This document shows, piece after piece, positions 1-8,300 of a stretch of 64,000 nt of DNA. Source of the stretch: Dyadobacter sp. 50-39 (GTDB lineage Bacteria > Bacteroidota > Bacteroidia > Cytophagales > Spirosomataceae); assembly GCA_001898145.1 (NCBI GenBank), contig MKSR01000001.1:173242-237241 (forward strand), read 5' to 3'. The position numbers and the translations under genes are program-made. The notes beneath the pieces were generated by a model. The model saw only the letters and a list, made by a program, of their open reading frames with translations. It had not been told where the DNA came from and ran no database searches. The first letter of the stretch is position 1. The number at the start of each line of letters is the position of its first letter.

Positions 1-2
1 AT

Positions 3-548
3 CTGGAAACCAAGCCCACCGGTGCGCTGGGCGCCATCGTAGGCATGCCTATTGCGCCGGGAAACCTTTTCCTGGGAAGTTTCGATGCGGCTAAGGCGCT
101 GACTGCCCCGTTGGAAGCTACACTTTTCGGCATTCCGTTCAATAAAAAACCGCTGCGGCTCACAGGTTATTACAAATACGTTTCGGGTGGAGCCGTGACC
201 GATAAGACCGGCAAGCCCGTAACGCCGGCCCGGCAGGACCAATGCGACATTTACGCGGTGTTTTTCAAAGCTTCTCCCGAAAAGCCGTTCCTGAACGGCA
301 GTAACGTACTGACCGATCCAAGTGTCGCAGCGATTGCTCAACTCGCCTCGGGCGGCAGCACGCCGGGTGGCGGCTACCACGCTTTTAACCTCACATTCAC
401 TTACAAATCGGAAGTGAATGCGGACGACCTGGCTGCATTCGGCTATAAAATCGCGATCGTATATTCTTCCAGCAAGAACGGTGCAGTTTTTGAGGGAGCC
501 GTGGGCAGCAAATTATACATCGACGACGTGAAGATCGTAACGCAATAG
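3..548 (+). CDS. PCMD-domain (putative carbohydrate metabolism) protein, 3' part
   Basis: The reading frame is open from the first bases of the window, so this is the C-terminal part (about 181 residues) of a gene that begins upstream. The visible part looks like the jelly-roll C-terminal domain of Bacteroidota PCMD proteins (PF13201): a TGYYKY strand, the segment AIVYSSSKNGAVFEGAVGS and a terminal LYIDDVKIV strand. Such proteins are exported and are found near glycan-uptake genes; their biochemical role is not established. An internal ATG at 45 is not a likely start because the domain fold continues upstream of it. The next gene begins 9 bases downstream on the same strand, so the two may be cotranscribed. 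Confidence 0.7.
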   Translation: METKPTGALGAIVGMPIAPGNLFLGSFDAAKALTAPLEATLFGIPFNKKPLRLTGYYKYVSGGAVTDKTGKPVTPARQDQCDIYAVFFKASPEKPFLNGSNVLTDPSVAAIAQLASGGSTPGGGYHAFNLTFTYKSEVNADDLAAFGYKIAIVYSSSKNGAVFEGAVGSKLYIDDVKIVTQ

Positions 549-557
549 TATTCCGAC

Positions 558-1310
558 ATGACCCTGATAAAACGTCTCCACTGGCTGGTGTTTCTGCTGG
601 CCCTTGCGCTGGAAACCAAAGCCCAATCCGGGCAGAAGATCTCGTTCTACGCACGGGCGGGCACTTCCGTGGGTGCTGCCGCGCCGCTGGGCATCCCCGC
701 CTCGATCCGGAAAGTGGAATCTTACAATCCGGGATTTCAGCCGGCGCTGGAGGCTGGGCTGGGTTACCGTTTTGCCCCAAAACTCGGGTTGGCCGCCGCC
801 CTGCGCTTCGAACAAAAAGGGATGCGCACCGATGCGCGGGTGAAAGGCTACTACACCACTATCAATGAAGCCGGCAGCAATGGGATCGAAGCGGTAACGG
901 GCTATTTCACCGGTAGGGTCAGAACGAAAATCAGGAACCGGTATCTGACGCTTCCTTTGCACCTGACCTACCATTCCAATAACGACTTCACCCTCAAAGC
1001 GGGCGGATTTGTATCGCTGCTGCTTAACAGCCGCTTCACCGGCGACGCGCGCGACGGGTACATACGCAACGAGACGCCCGTCGGCGAGCGCGAAAATATT
1101 GACGCGGCCGGGTACGATTTTTCAGGGAATGTCCGGCGGGTCAATGCCGGTATCGAAATAGGGGCCGATTACCGCCTCAGCTCACTGCTCTTTGTTTCCG
1201 CAAACCTGAACTATGCACTGACGCCACTGATGGAGCCCGGCTTCCGGAGTATCGATTTTGGCATGCACAACATTTATCTTAATCTCGGAATCGGATACCG
1301 GTTTCACTGA
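558..1310 (+). CDS. outer-membrane beta-barrel protein (porin-family)
   Basis: This 250-residue protein starts with a cleavable signal peptide (hydrophobic LVFLLALALE core, then TKAQ). The rest alternates polar and hydrophobic residues with aromatic ends, as in small Bacteroidota barrels (OMP_b-brl_2 type): GLGYRFAPKLGLAAALRFEQKG near residues 70-90, TLPLHLTYHSN near 130, and a C-terminal strand ending in GIGYRFH with the aromatic residue used by the BAM machinery. It is expected in the outer membrane. It follows the PCMD gene by 9 bases and precedes the M61 peptidase by 17 bases. No substrate can be read from the sequence. Confidence 0.75.
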   Translation: MTLIKRLHWLVFLLALALETKAQSGQKISFYARAGTSVGAAAPLGIPASIRKVESYNPGFQPALEAGLGYRFAPKLGLAAALRFEQKGMRTDARVKGYYTTINEAGSNGIEAVTGYFTGRVRTKIRNRYLTLPLHLTYHSNNDFTLKAGGFVSLLLNSRFTGDARDGYIRNETPVGERENIDAAGYDFSGNVRRVNAGIEIGADYRLSSLLFVSANLNYALTPLMEPGFRSIDFGMHNIYLNLGIGYRFH

Positions 1311-1327
1311 ACGCTATCAAAACCATT

Positions 1328-3190
1328 ATGAAATCACATTTTTTGCCCGGCCTGCTGCTCACCGCTATTCTATATTCCTGCGCAGGCAGTAAACCCGGCC
1401 CCGGTTCCGGCTCCCAGGCTGTGGAAGTAGGTATAGACCTGATCAATGTCGACAACGACCGCGTTCGCGTGACCGTAAACCCGCCCGTACAAACCGGTGA
1501 GGTGGCTACCTACAATTTCCCCAAGATCATCCCCGGAACTTATGCCATTGCCGATTATGGACGGTATGTGCAGGATATCAAGGCTTTCGACAAGAAAGGC
1601 AAGCCCTTGCAGGTAACCCGCACCGACTCGAACACCGTTTCGATTTCACCTGCCCGGAAACTGGCACGCATTACCTACCTGGTGGGCGATACCTTCGACA
1701 CGGAGGTGGAAAGCGACCCGTTTTCGGAAAACAGCAAAACCATTTTCTCGCCCGCTGGGACCAATATCGAAGCTGGTAAGCATTTCCTGCTCAATATGGC
1801 CGGATTCGCCGGCTATTTTACCGGACAAACCGAGACGCCTTACCGCATTACCATTTCGCATCCTGAAACACTTTACGGTACCACGGCGCTCACCGACACC
1901 GACAATGATCCCCGCAGGGATGTCTTCCAGGTACCGAGGTATCCCGACGTGGTCGACAATCCCCTGATGTATGCAGCACCCGACACTTTTTCTTTCAAAG
2001 TCGATGGCATGGAAGTGCTTTTGGGCATTTATTCTCAGCGGGGTAAGATTCACGCTTCGGCATTGAAGCCCGACCTGGAAAGAATGATGCGCGCCCAGAA
2101 GAAATTCCTCGGAAAAATTAATGATACGCCCAAGTATGCGGTGCTCACCTATGTGTCCTCAGGCGCTCACGATGATGCCAAGGGTATCGGCGCACTCGAA
2201 CACAATGCATCCACGACGGCGGTTTTCAGGGAACCCATGAAAAGCAAAGACCTGATCCACGTGATCAGCCATGAATTCTTCCATACCATCACCCCATTGA
2301 AAGTGCATTCCAAGGAAATCCATTACTTCGATTTCAATGCGCCGAAAATGAGCCAGCACTTATGGTTTTACGAAGGGGTTACCGAGTATTTCTCCAACCT
2401 TTTTCAGGTAAACCAGGGGCTTATCGGTGCGGATGCATTTTATGATCTGATGGCCAAGAAGGTGGAGCAGTCGCAATCCTATTCCGACAGCCTGTCCTTC
2501 ACGGAAATGAGCCGCAACATCCTGGATCCGAAACTGAAACCCCAATATCCGAATGTGTACGAAAAAGGCGCTCTGATTGCCATGTGCCTGGATATTGTGA
2601 TCCGCGAGAAAAATCAGGGCCAGCGCGGGCTGCTTTGGCTCATGGGCGAGCTCTCTCAAAAATACGGCCCGCAAAAGCCGTTCGATGATGCCGAACTGAT
2701 TCCGGTGATCACGCAGATAGCGGGCCCGGAAGCGGGCGCGTTTCTGGACAAGCACGTAGTAATGGGCGAGCCGATCCGCTATGAGGATTTCCTGGCCAAA
2801 GTCGGGTTGAAAAAGCAGGCTATCCCCTTTCCCGAACCGATCGTTTTCCTGCGCAACGACGTCATTTACATCAAACCCGACGCTTCCCGCACCCACGTGC
2901 TCGCGCATGTGCCCGACGATCAGAATGCATTTTACAAAAGCCTGGGCATTCAGGATAACGACATTTTCGTGGAATTCAACGGAATACCCGTCGATCCGAA
3001 AAACCTGATGGCCCTTGTGTACCTCGGATACGACCTCGACGAGGGCAGCCCCATTACCGTTAAGGTGAACCGCAATGGCCAGGACCTGGAACTGAAAGGC
3101 GCTGTCAAGCTGAACTATAAGGACGGCGAAGGGTTCCGGTTCGGCGACGATTCCAAAAAGGCGCTTAACGAGGCCTGGCTAAAAAACTAG
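1328..3190 (+). CDS. M61-family (glycyl aminopeptidase-like) metallopeptidase lipoprotein
   Basis: A 620-residue exported zinc peptidase. The N-terminus carries a lipoprotein signal (LLLTAILYSCAGS, lipidated Cys at about residue 18). An N-terminal beta-domain of the M61 type covers roughly residues 30-200. The catalytic zinc motif HEFFH is at residues 315-319, followed by the downstream motif FYEGVTEYFSNL that supplies the third ligand. The last 100 residues, with DNDIFVEFNGIPVDPKNL, look like a PDZ domain, as is usual in this family. The length is normal. It probably sits in the periplasm or on the outer membrane. It may share a transcript with the two genes before it; it ends 27 bases from the convergent phosphotransferase gene. 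Confidence 0.88.
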   Translation: MKSHFLPGLLLTAILYSCAGSKPGPGSGSQAVEVGIDLINVDNDRVRVTVNPPVQTGEVATYNFPKIIPGTYAIADYGRYVQDIKAFDKKGKPLQVTRTDSNTVSISPARKLARITYLVGDTFDTEVESDPFSENSKTIFSPAGTNIEAGKHFLLNMAGFAGYFTGQTETPYRITISHPETLYGTTALTDTDNDPRRDVFQVPRYPDVVDNPLMYAAPDTFSFKVDGMEVLLGIYSQRGKIHASALKPDLERMMRAQKKFLGKINDTPKYAVLTYVSSGAHDDAKGIGALEHNASTTAVFREPMKSKDLIHVISHEFFHTITPLKVHSKEIHYFDFNAPKMSQHLWFYEGVTEYFSNLFQVNQGLIGADAFYDLMAKKVEQSQSYSDSLSFTEMSRNILDPKLKPQYPNVYEKGALIAMCLDIVIREKNQGQRGLLWLMGELSQKYGPQKPFDDAELIPVITQIAGPEAGAFLDKHVVMGEPIRYEDFLAKVGLKKQAIPFPEPIVFLRNDVIYIKPDASRTHVLAHVPDDQNAFYKSLGIQDNDIFVEFNGIPVDPKNLMALVYLGYDLDEGSPITVKVNRNGQDLELKGAVKLNYKDGEGFRFGDDSKKALNEAWLKN

Positions 3191-3217
3191 GCCCCGCCTG
3201 CCCTTATGCACGGCACG

Positions 3218-5833
3218 TCAGAGGAGCTCGATGTATCCTTCCGTGCCGTGCACGCGTATGATTTGCCCGTCGCAGATCAGCCGGGTGGCATCGTCCACGC
3301 CTACCACAGCCGGCAGACCGTACTCACGGGCGATTACCGCTCCGTGGGTCATTAACCCGCCGACTTCCGTCACCAAGCCGGCAATCGCCACAAACAGCGG
3401 CGTCCAGCTGGGATCGGTGAATGCGGTGACCAGGATGTCACCCGGCTCCAGGTCCGCATCTTCCATATTCATTACCAAGCGGGCCCGTCCCTCGATAGTC
3501 CCCGCCGAAACACCCAGGCCTGCGATGGCCCCGGCAGGCAGATTTTCATGGCTATGCCGGCCGGTGACCACCTCACCATCGGAAGTCATTACACGGGGCG
3601 GGGTCAGTTTTTCGAAGTACTTATAAGCCTCCTTCCGCTGATTAATCAACTCGTAATCTGCGCTTTGAGAAGAGATCACATCGCGTAATTCTTCATATCC
3701 GAGGTAGTAAATATCCTCCTTTTCGCGGATCACACCCGCACCGACCAGCTTCTCCGCTTCTTCCATTAATGCTTTTTTATATACCCAATACCGGCTTACG
3801 ATGGCATACTTCGGATATTCGCGGTAGCCTGCAAGTCCGCGCAGCAATCCGATCATCCGTTTGGTCTCTTCCACTTTTTGTTTCCCATCCGGCAAGTCGA
3901 TCAGCCGGTCCAGCAGCTCTGCTTCTTTGGTCGCGGCTTGCTGTTGCCCCTGCACGAATTTTCGTTTACCGGCACCCGGCTCCTGGTTTTTGATGTTACC
4001 CAGGATCAGCGGTATCAGGATCGACGGCCGTTCACTCCAGCGGGTTCTGGTGATATCAATTTCCCCGGCGCAGCGCATTCCGTATTTGTCCAGAAATCCC
4101 TGGATCACCTCCCATGCTTCCGCACCACCTTGCCGAGCGGTCAGTCCTTCCGGAAATTCCTCGCTGCCGGCTTCGCGCAGGTAACTTACAACTTCCGGGT
4201 AGGGCCGGATCGCGTCGGCCACATCCAGCAGCGCCAGGCCCATTTCCGAAGTGACATTGTTCGGCACCGACTGCGACAGTGTATCGGCCACATTCTTTTC
4301 CCCCAGCCACTCATTCATTTTTTCATTAATCCAGAAGGCAGCGTTCATGGAAGTGACGAGCACACCAAAACTTTCGCGGTCAGGCTGGTTTTTCCGCTCT
4401 TCGGAGTCTTCGAGTATAAAATCAATCAGATCCGTACCCGATTTCATCCGGATTTTTTCGGCGAGCGCTGCAACAGATGCTTCGCTGCGGCCGATCAACT
4501 CTTGTACAATCGAAGGATCGTAGGCATTGAGCGCGAAAAAATCGTGCTGGGCCGGCAGGTGAGCAGGTCGGCCGGCAGCTGGCTGACTTTCCGCAGTTTC
4601 CTCCGTAATATTTTTGATAAAATCACCCCTTCCCAGCACTTCCGTCACTGCTGCCTTCACCAACGGATCGGATTTGCCGAGTACCTCCATGACCACCTTC
4701 CTTCCAGACGGAGAAATAAGGTCCTGCGCAACGTCGACGAACATACGTCCGCCGGCGACGTGCATGCGCCGGACGCCTGTCAGCTGCCACGTCGCCAATC
4801 CCAGAGGTTTCAGGGCATCAGTCATCATCTGCTGGTGGCCCACAGATACATACAAATGATTCTCATTATCCTCCACCAGCGGAAGAGGAAACAGCGTCGT
4901 GATGGGCCGGCCCTGTACGACATAGAACCGGTCTTCGGCCAGGCACCATTCTATGTCCTGCGGATGACCGAAATGCGCTTCAATTCTCCTGCCGATTTGC
5001 TCCAATTGCAAAATCTGTTCGTCGTCAAGTGCCTGAACCGCCTGCTGATCGCGTGTTATGTCCTGCGATTCGGTACCACCTTCCGGCAATGCAAAAACAC
5101 CCAGCTTTTTGAGCGCCACCTTTTTTTCAATAATCTCTCCATTGCGAACTTTGTAGACATCCGCATTTACCAGGCCCGAGACAAGCGCCTCTCCCAGCCC
5201 GAAACCCGCATCGATCGAGGTCACTTTTCGGTTAGAATTTACCGGATCGGCGGTAAACAGAATACCCGACGCCTTTGGAAAGACCATCCGCTGGATTACC
5301 ACCGCAAGGCGTACGCTGAGATGCCCGAAGCCGTTCTGAATGCGGTAAATAATCGCGCGGTCGGTAAAAAGCGACGCCCAGCATTGGCTGACGCGGCTGC
5401 ATATCTCTTCCACGCCCCGAACATTCAGATAGGTATCCTGCTGGCCGGCAAATGAGGCATTCGGCAGATCCTCCGAAGTCGCGCTCGACCGTATGGCATA
5501 GGCACCCGCTGCTCCCAGCCTCGCCACGGCACCGGCAATGGCTTGGCGAATATCTTCGGGGATAACCGCGCCCTCAATGGCCGTGCGGATCTCGCGCGCT
5601 AACCTGGTGAGCTCGTTCCCGTCCGCCACGGTCAACGCCGCCAGCTGCTTCAACAAATCGTCGATTGAAGCCTCTTGCACAACCTTCCGGAACGCCTCGG
5701 TGGTGACACAAAATCCATCGGGCACGTCAATGCCTTCAATCCGGGCCACTTCTCCCAGGTTTGCCCCCTTCCCTCCCACCGCGTCAAACGCTTCCTGACC
5801 GATCTCCCGAAAACCAAGTACGTAAATGCTCAT
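3218..5833 (-). CDS. rph: rifampicin phosphotransferase-like PEP-utilising enzyme
   Basis: The 871-residue protein has the three-part layout of rifamycin phosphotransferases: an N-terminal ATP-grasp domain (VGGKGANLGE near residue 20, later IEWCLAEDRFYVVQGRPITT), a middle substrate domain beginning around YVSVGHQQMMTDALKPLG, and a C-terminal swivelling phosphohistidine domain. The catalytic His is about residue 830 in GGLMTHGAVIAREYG. Family members move the beta-phosphate of ATP to the C21 hydroxyl of rifampicin; that activity here is inferred. I chose ATG at 5833 because MSIYVLGFREI aligns with the family start; an upstream in-frame ATG would add 13 unrelated residues and run into the marR gene. 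It lies 7 bases downstream of marR on the same strand, so the two form an operon. An uncharacterised PEP-synthase-like role cannot be excluded. Confidence 0.82.
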   Translation of the reverse strand: MSIYVLGFREIGQEAFDAVGGKGANLGEVARIEGIDVPDGFCVTTEAFRKVVQEASIDDLLKQLAALTVADGNELTRLAREIRTAIEGAVIPEDIRQAIAGAVARLGAAGAYAIRSSATSEDLPNASFAGQQDTYLNVRGVEEICSRVSQCWASLFTDRAIIYRIQNGFGHLSVRLAVVIQRMVFPKASGILFTADPVNSNRKVTSIDAGFGLGEALVSGLVNADVYKVRNGEIIEKKVALKKLGVFALPEGGTESQDITRDQQAVQALDDEQILQLEQIGRRIEAHFGHPQDIEWCLAEDRFYVVQGRPITTLFPLPLVEDNENHLYVSVGHQQMMTDALKPLGLATWQLTGVRRMHVAGGRMFVDVAQDLISPSGRKVVMEVLGKSDPLVKAAVTEVLGRGDFIKNITEETAESQPAAGRPAHLPAQHDFFALNAYDPSIVQELIGRSEASVAALAEKIRMKSGTDLIDFILEDSEERKNQPDRESFGVLVTSMNAAFWINEKMNEWLGEKNVADTLSQSVPNNVTSEMGLALLDVADAIRPYPEVVSYLREAGSEEFPEGLTARQGGAEAWEVIQGFLDKYGMRCAGEIDITRTRWSERPSILIPLILGNIKNQEPGAGKRKFVQGQQQAATKEAELLDRLIDLPDGKQKVEETKRMIGLLRGLAGYREYPKYAIVSRYWVYKKALMEEAEKLVGAGVIREKEDIYYLGYEELRDVISSQSADYELINQRKEAYKYFEKLTPPRVMTSDGEVVTGRHSHENLPAGAIAGLGVSAGTIEGRARLVMNMEDADLEPGDILVTAFTDPSWTPLFVAIAGLVTEVGGLMTHGAVIAREYGLPAVVGVDDATRLICDGQIIRVHGTEGYIELL

Positions 5834-5840
5834 TGGAGTA

Positions 5841-6296
5841 TTATTTAGTCGTGAGTTTGCTTGTCGTTTCATTCATTACCTCAGTCGCCTTCAAAAAATA
5901 ACTTTCGATCACAGCCAGTTCCTGTTCAGAAAAAGAAGCGATGACCTGTTCCGTTTTGCTCCGGAAATCCTTGTAGAGCGGTTCAAAGACAGCCATAATC
6001 TTTTCGGTATTCGGTTCTACGATCACCTTCCGCCTGTCGCCCTCGCCATACCGTCTTCTGACGAGGTCCTTCTGCTCAAACCGGTCGATCAAACCCGTCA
6101 CCGCGCCTGTCGTCAGGCCCGTCAGGGCCGACAGCTCCCCGGCCGTCATTTGTCCTTTCTGGATGAGAAATCCCAGGTATTTGTGGTCGGTACCCGAAAG
6201 CCCCGCCTGCCGCCCTATGGCTTCATGCATCTGGATCGAATCGAAAGCATATTTCTGGCTGAGTTTTCTTACCCTTTCAAAAGTTTCCTGATTCAT
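5841..6296 (-). CDS. MarR-family transcriptional regulator
   Basis: The 151-residue protein has the winged-helix core of MarR repressors: KYLGFLIQKGQMTAGELS, then the recognition helix GLTTGAVTGLIDRFEQKDLVRR and the wing GEGDRRKVIV. MarR proteins act as dimers that leave DNA on binding small aromatic ligands. ATG at 6296 was chosen over upstream in-frame codons because MNQETFERVRKLSQKYA starts the expected dimerisation helix and because the predicted promoter and operator lie just upstream. The rifampicin phosphotransferase-like gene follows after 7 bases, so this is most likely its repressor and also represses itself (inference). The ligand could be a rifamycin or another aromatic compound. 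Confidence 0.9.
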   Translation of the reverse strand: MNQETFERVRKLSQKYAFDSIQMHEAIGRQAGLSGTDHKYLGFLIQKGQMTAGELSALTGLTTGAVTGLIDRFEQKDLVRRRYGEGDRRKVIVEPNTEKIMAVFEPLYKDFRSKTEQVIASFSEQELAVIESYFLKATEVMNETTSKLTTK

Positions 6297-6312
6297 ATTT
6301 ATCTTATTTTCT

Positions 6313-6337
6313 AAATATCTTAGTAACAAAGATATTT
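6313..6337 (-). promoter_or_regulatory. predicted MarR operator (9-bp inverted repeat)
   Basis: A perfect inverted repeat with arms AAATATCTT (6313-6321) and AAGATATTT (6329-6337) around a 7-base spacer, 16 bp centre to centre. It lies 17-41 bases upstream of the marR start codon and includes the -7 element of the predicted promoter. Size and position are typical of an autoregulatory MarR dimer site. Confidence 0.75.
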
Positions 6338-6357
6338 TATCCTGCATAAAAATCAAA
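6327..6357 (-). promoter_or_regulatory. predicted promoter of the marR-rph operon
   Basis: On the minus strand TTTG (6357-6354) is followed after exactly 19 bases by TATCTTTG (6334-6327). This matches the Bacteroidota housekeeping promoter TTTG-N19-TAnnTTTG. Transcription should start close to 6320, giving a leader of about 25 bases. The inverted repeat at 6313-6337 covers the -7 element, so a bound repressor would block polymerase. Confidence 0.75.
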
Positions 6358-6537
6358 TTGTAACCATGTTATTACCGGAAATCATTGCTCCGCATATACG
6401 GGCTGACGCAAGCCCGGCCGGGCATGCTACCAGCGCCATCTCACCAAATGCGACAAAAAAAAATAAAAATTTCACAAAACAACCGAGGGTAGCAAGCGAA
6501 CAAATCACTCTTATCAATAACCTACTACATCACCTGT

Positions 6538-7215
6538 ATGAACCAGAAGTATTCCGTAGAAAATAAAACGGGTGCGAATCCATCGGGCGGCCCCGCATCT
6601 GATTTTTCGGATGTCAGAAAGCTGCCGACAGACTTTGTCGACTCGGAATTGTTTATCAGGCAGGCATTTTCGACCGATCCTGTCAGGGGATACGAGTTGC
6701 TTTTCAAGCGCTATTACAAGCAGCTTTGCAGCCATGCTGTCCGTTTTGTGTATGCACGGGATGTTGCCGAGGACATCGTGGTGGAAGTGTTCAGCCAGTT
6801 CTGGTCAAAGCAGCTGCACACCGCTGTGACCACCTCTTACCGGTCGTATCTGTTCACGACCGTGCGGCATGCGGCGTTCCACCATATGAGAAGGAATTTT
6901 GGAAAGGAATCGCTCACCGAGGAACTGGGGGAGCTTCCGGTGCCCACGCAGGCGAGCTCCCCGCAGCAGGAGCTGCAATTTCAGGAATTGGTACTCAAAA
7001 TCGAGCAGGTGATCCGTTCGCTGTCGCCCCAGAACCAGAAGGTGTTCCTGATGAGCCGTTTTGAAGGAAAGCGGAATATGGCCATCGCCGAAGAGCTTGG
7101 GATTTCGGTCAAAACGGTCGAAGGACACATTACAAAGGGGCTCTCGATCCTGCGAAAAGCATTGCAGGACCATGGGCTGCTTTCACTGATCCAGATTTTA
7201 CTCCTATTCGTCTGA
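6538..7215 (+). CDS. ECF RNA polymerase sigma factor (Bacteroidota SusC-type)
   Basis: The 225-residue protein has sigma region 2 at about residues 45-90 (GYELLFKRYYKQLCSHAVRF, then AEDIVVEVFSQFW) and region 4 at about 160-210 (LSPQNQKVFLMSRFEG, AIAEELGISVKTVEGHI). There is no sigma region 1 or 3, as expected for an extracytoplasmic-function factor. The N-terminal extension of about 35 residues is polar and uninformative. A FecR anti-sigma gene and a SusC with an N-terminal signalling domain follow on the same strand, so it probably switches on the glycan-uptake locus when SusC binds its ligand. The 241-base divergent gap to marR (6297-6537) must hold its promoter, but I could not identify one with confidence. 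Confidence 0.92.
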   Translation: MNQKYSVENKTGANPSGGPASDFSDVRKLPTDFVDSELFIRQAFSTDPVRGYELLFKRYYKQLCSHAVRFVYARDVAEDIVVEVFSQFWSKQLHTAVTTSYRSYLFTTVRHAAFHHMRRNFGKESLTEELGELPVPTQASSPQQELQFQELVLKIEQVIRSLSPQNQKVFLMSRFEGKRNMAIAEELGISVKTVEGHITKGLSILRKALQDHGLLSLIQILLLFV

Positions 7216-7260
7216 GAGCATCACACTTTCGGATATATGTCATATTGAATTCTACGAAGC

Positions 7261-8280
7261 ATGAAGAAATCACTTCTCTCCAAACAGGTCATTCAGAACT
7301 TCTTCGAGGGTAAAACGACCCAGATGCAGAACATTCTGATCCAGGAATGGCTGGAAAACCCGGTCAATCGCGAGCTGTATTTTCAATGGCTCGACGAGTG
7401 GGAGACCGAAAATCCCCAGTTTACACCGGATGTGGAACAGGGCTACCGACGTTCACTGTATACCGTGCAGACTGACGCCCCCTCGCCCATGTCCGCGCGG
7501 GCCAATACGGGAGGCTGGCAGCGTCGCCTTTTTGTAATCCGATGGGCTGCGGCAGCCTCCGTTGCATTGCTGCTGACCGGCTACCTGCTTTCCGATTTCT
7601 GGCTTTACAAGCAGTACGAGACCGGTTACGGCGAGGTAAGAACGGTGGTGCTACCCGATAGCAGCCGCGTCACTTTGAATGCCAACTCCGTGCTTAGCAT
7701 CCCTCGTTTCGGCTTTGGCAGCGGCACGCGTGAGGTGCTGCTGAAAGGCGAGGCCGAATTTGCGGTGAAGCACACGGTCGACCACAGCAAATTCGTCGTC
7801 CGTACACCCGACAAGCTGGAAGTAAAAGTTCTGGGAACGGAGTTCATCGTTTACAGCCGCGAGCGCGGCTCCAAAGTGGTACTTAGCCAGGGGAGCGTAC
7901 AGCTCCGCGCACTCAACAAATTGAATTCCAAACCCATGCTTATGAAGCCTGGCGATGTGGCCACAATGTCGACACAGGGAACCCTCACGCTGAAACACAG
8001 CGAAAGCCTGCTGACGCACCAGGCCTGGAAGCAGCGCCGGTTTATGTTTGAAAATACACCGGTTTCGGAGATTGCTTACCAAATCAGCGAACATTTCGGG
8101 GTGAATGTGGTGGTGGCCGACTCCACCCTCGCCCGCCGCACCATAGGCGGCACGTTCAATGCCAACGACCCCGCCCATGTATTAAAAGTCCTCTCCGATG
8201 TGCTCAATGCCCGCGTAACCCACACCCCGCCGGGCGAGGACGGGGCCGAAACATTCGTGCTAGACTCGGATCACTTGTAA
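7261..8280 (+). CDS. FecR-family anti-sigma factor
   Basis: The 339-residue inner-membrane protein has a short cytoplasmic anti-sigma segment (residues 1-50), one membrane helix at about 91-111 (RWAAAASVALLLTGYLL), a periplasmic FecR domain at about 125-225 (RTVVLPDSSRVTLNANS, VLGTEFIVYSR) and a C-terminal DUF4974 domain at about 260-325 (FENTPVSEIAYQISEHFG). DUF4974 resembles the STN domain that it contacts on the transporter side. It should hold the upstream sigma factor until SusC signals. It lies 45 bases after the sigma gene and 20 bases before susC. Confidence 0.93.
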   Translation: MKKSLLSKQVIQNFFEGKTTQMQNILIQEWLENPVNRELYFQWLDEWETENPQFTPDVEQGYRRSLYTVQTDAPSPMSARANTGGWQRRLFVIRWAAAASVALLLTGYLLSDFWLYKQYETGYGEVRTVVLPDSSRVTLNANSVLSIPRFGFGSGTREVLLKGEAEFAVKHTVDHSKFVVRTPDKLEVKVLGTEFIVYSRERGSKVVLSQGSVQLRALNKLNSKPMLMKPGDVATMSTQGTLTLKHSESLLTHQAWKQRRFMFENTPVSEIAYQISEHFGVNVVVADSTLARRTIGGTFNANDPAHVLKVLSDVLNARVTHTPPGEDGAETFVLDSDHL

Positions 8281-8300
8281 TTCCTTAATCACCGATAATC

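Noticed and set aside
3878-5455. 525-codon open frame on the plus strand
   Set aside because: It is antisense to the intact phosphotransferase gene, lacks any domain or signal peptide, and results from GC-rich codon bias.
6366-6566. 66-codon plus-strand frame between marR and the ECF sigma gene
   Set aside because: It overlaps the sigma gene start in another frame and has no features; the region is the divergent promoter gap.
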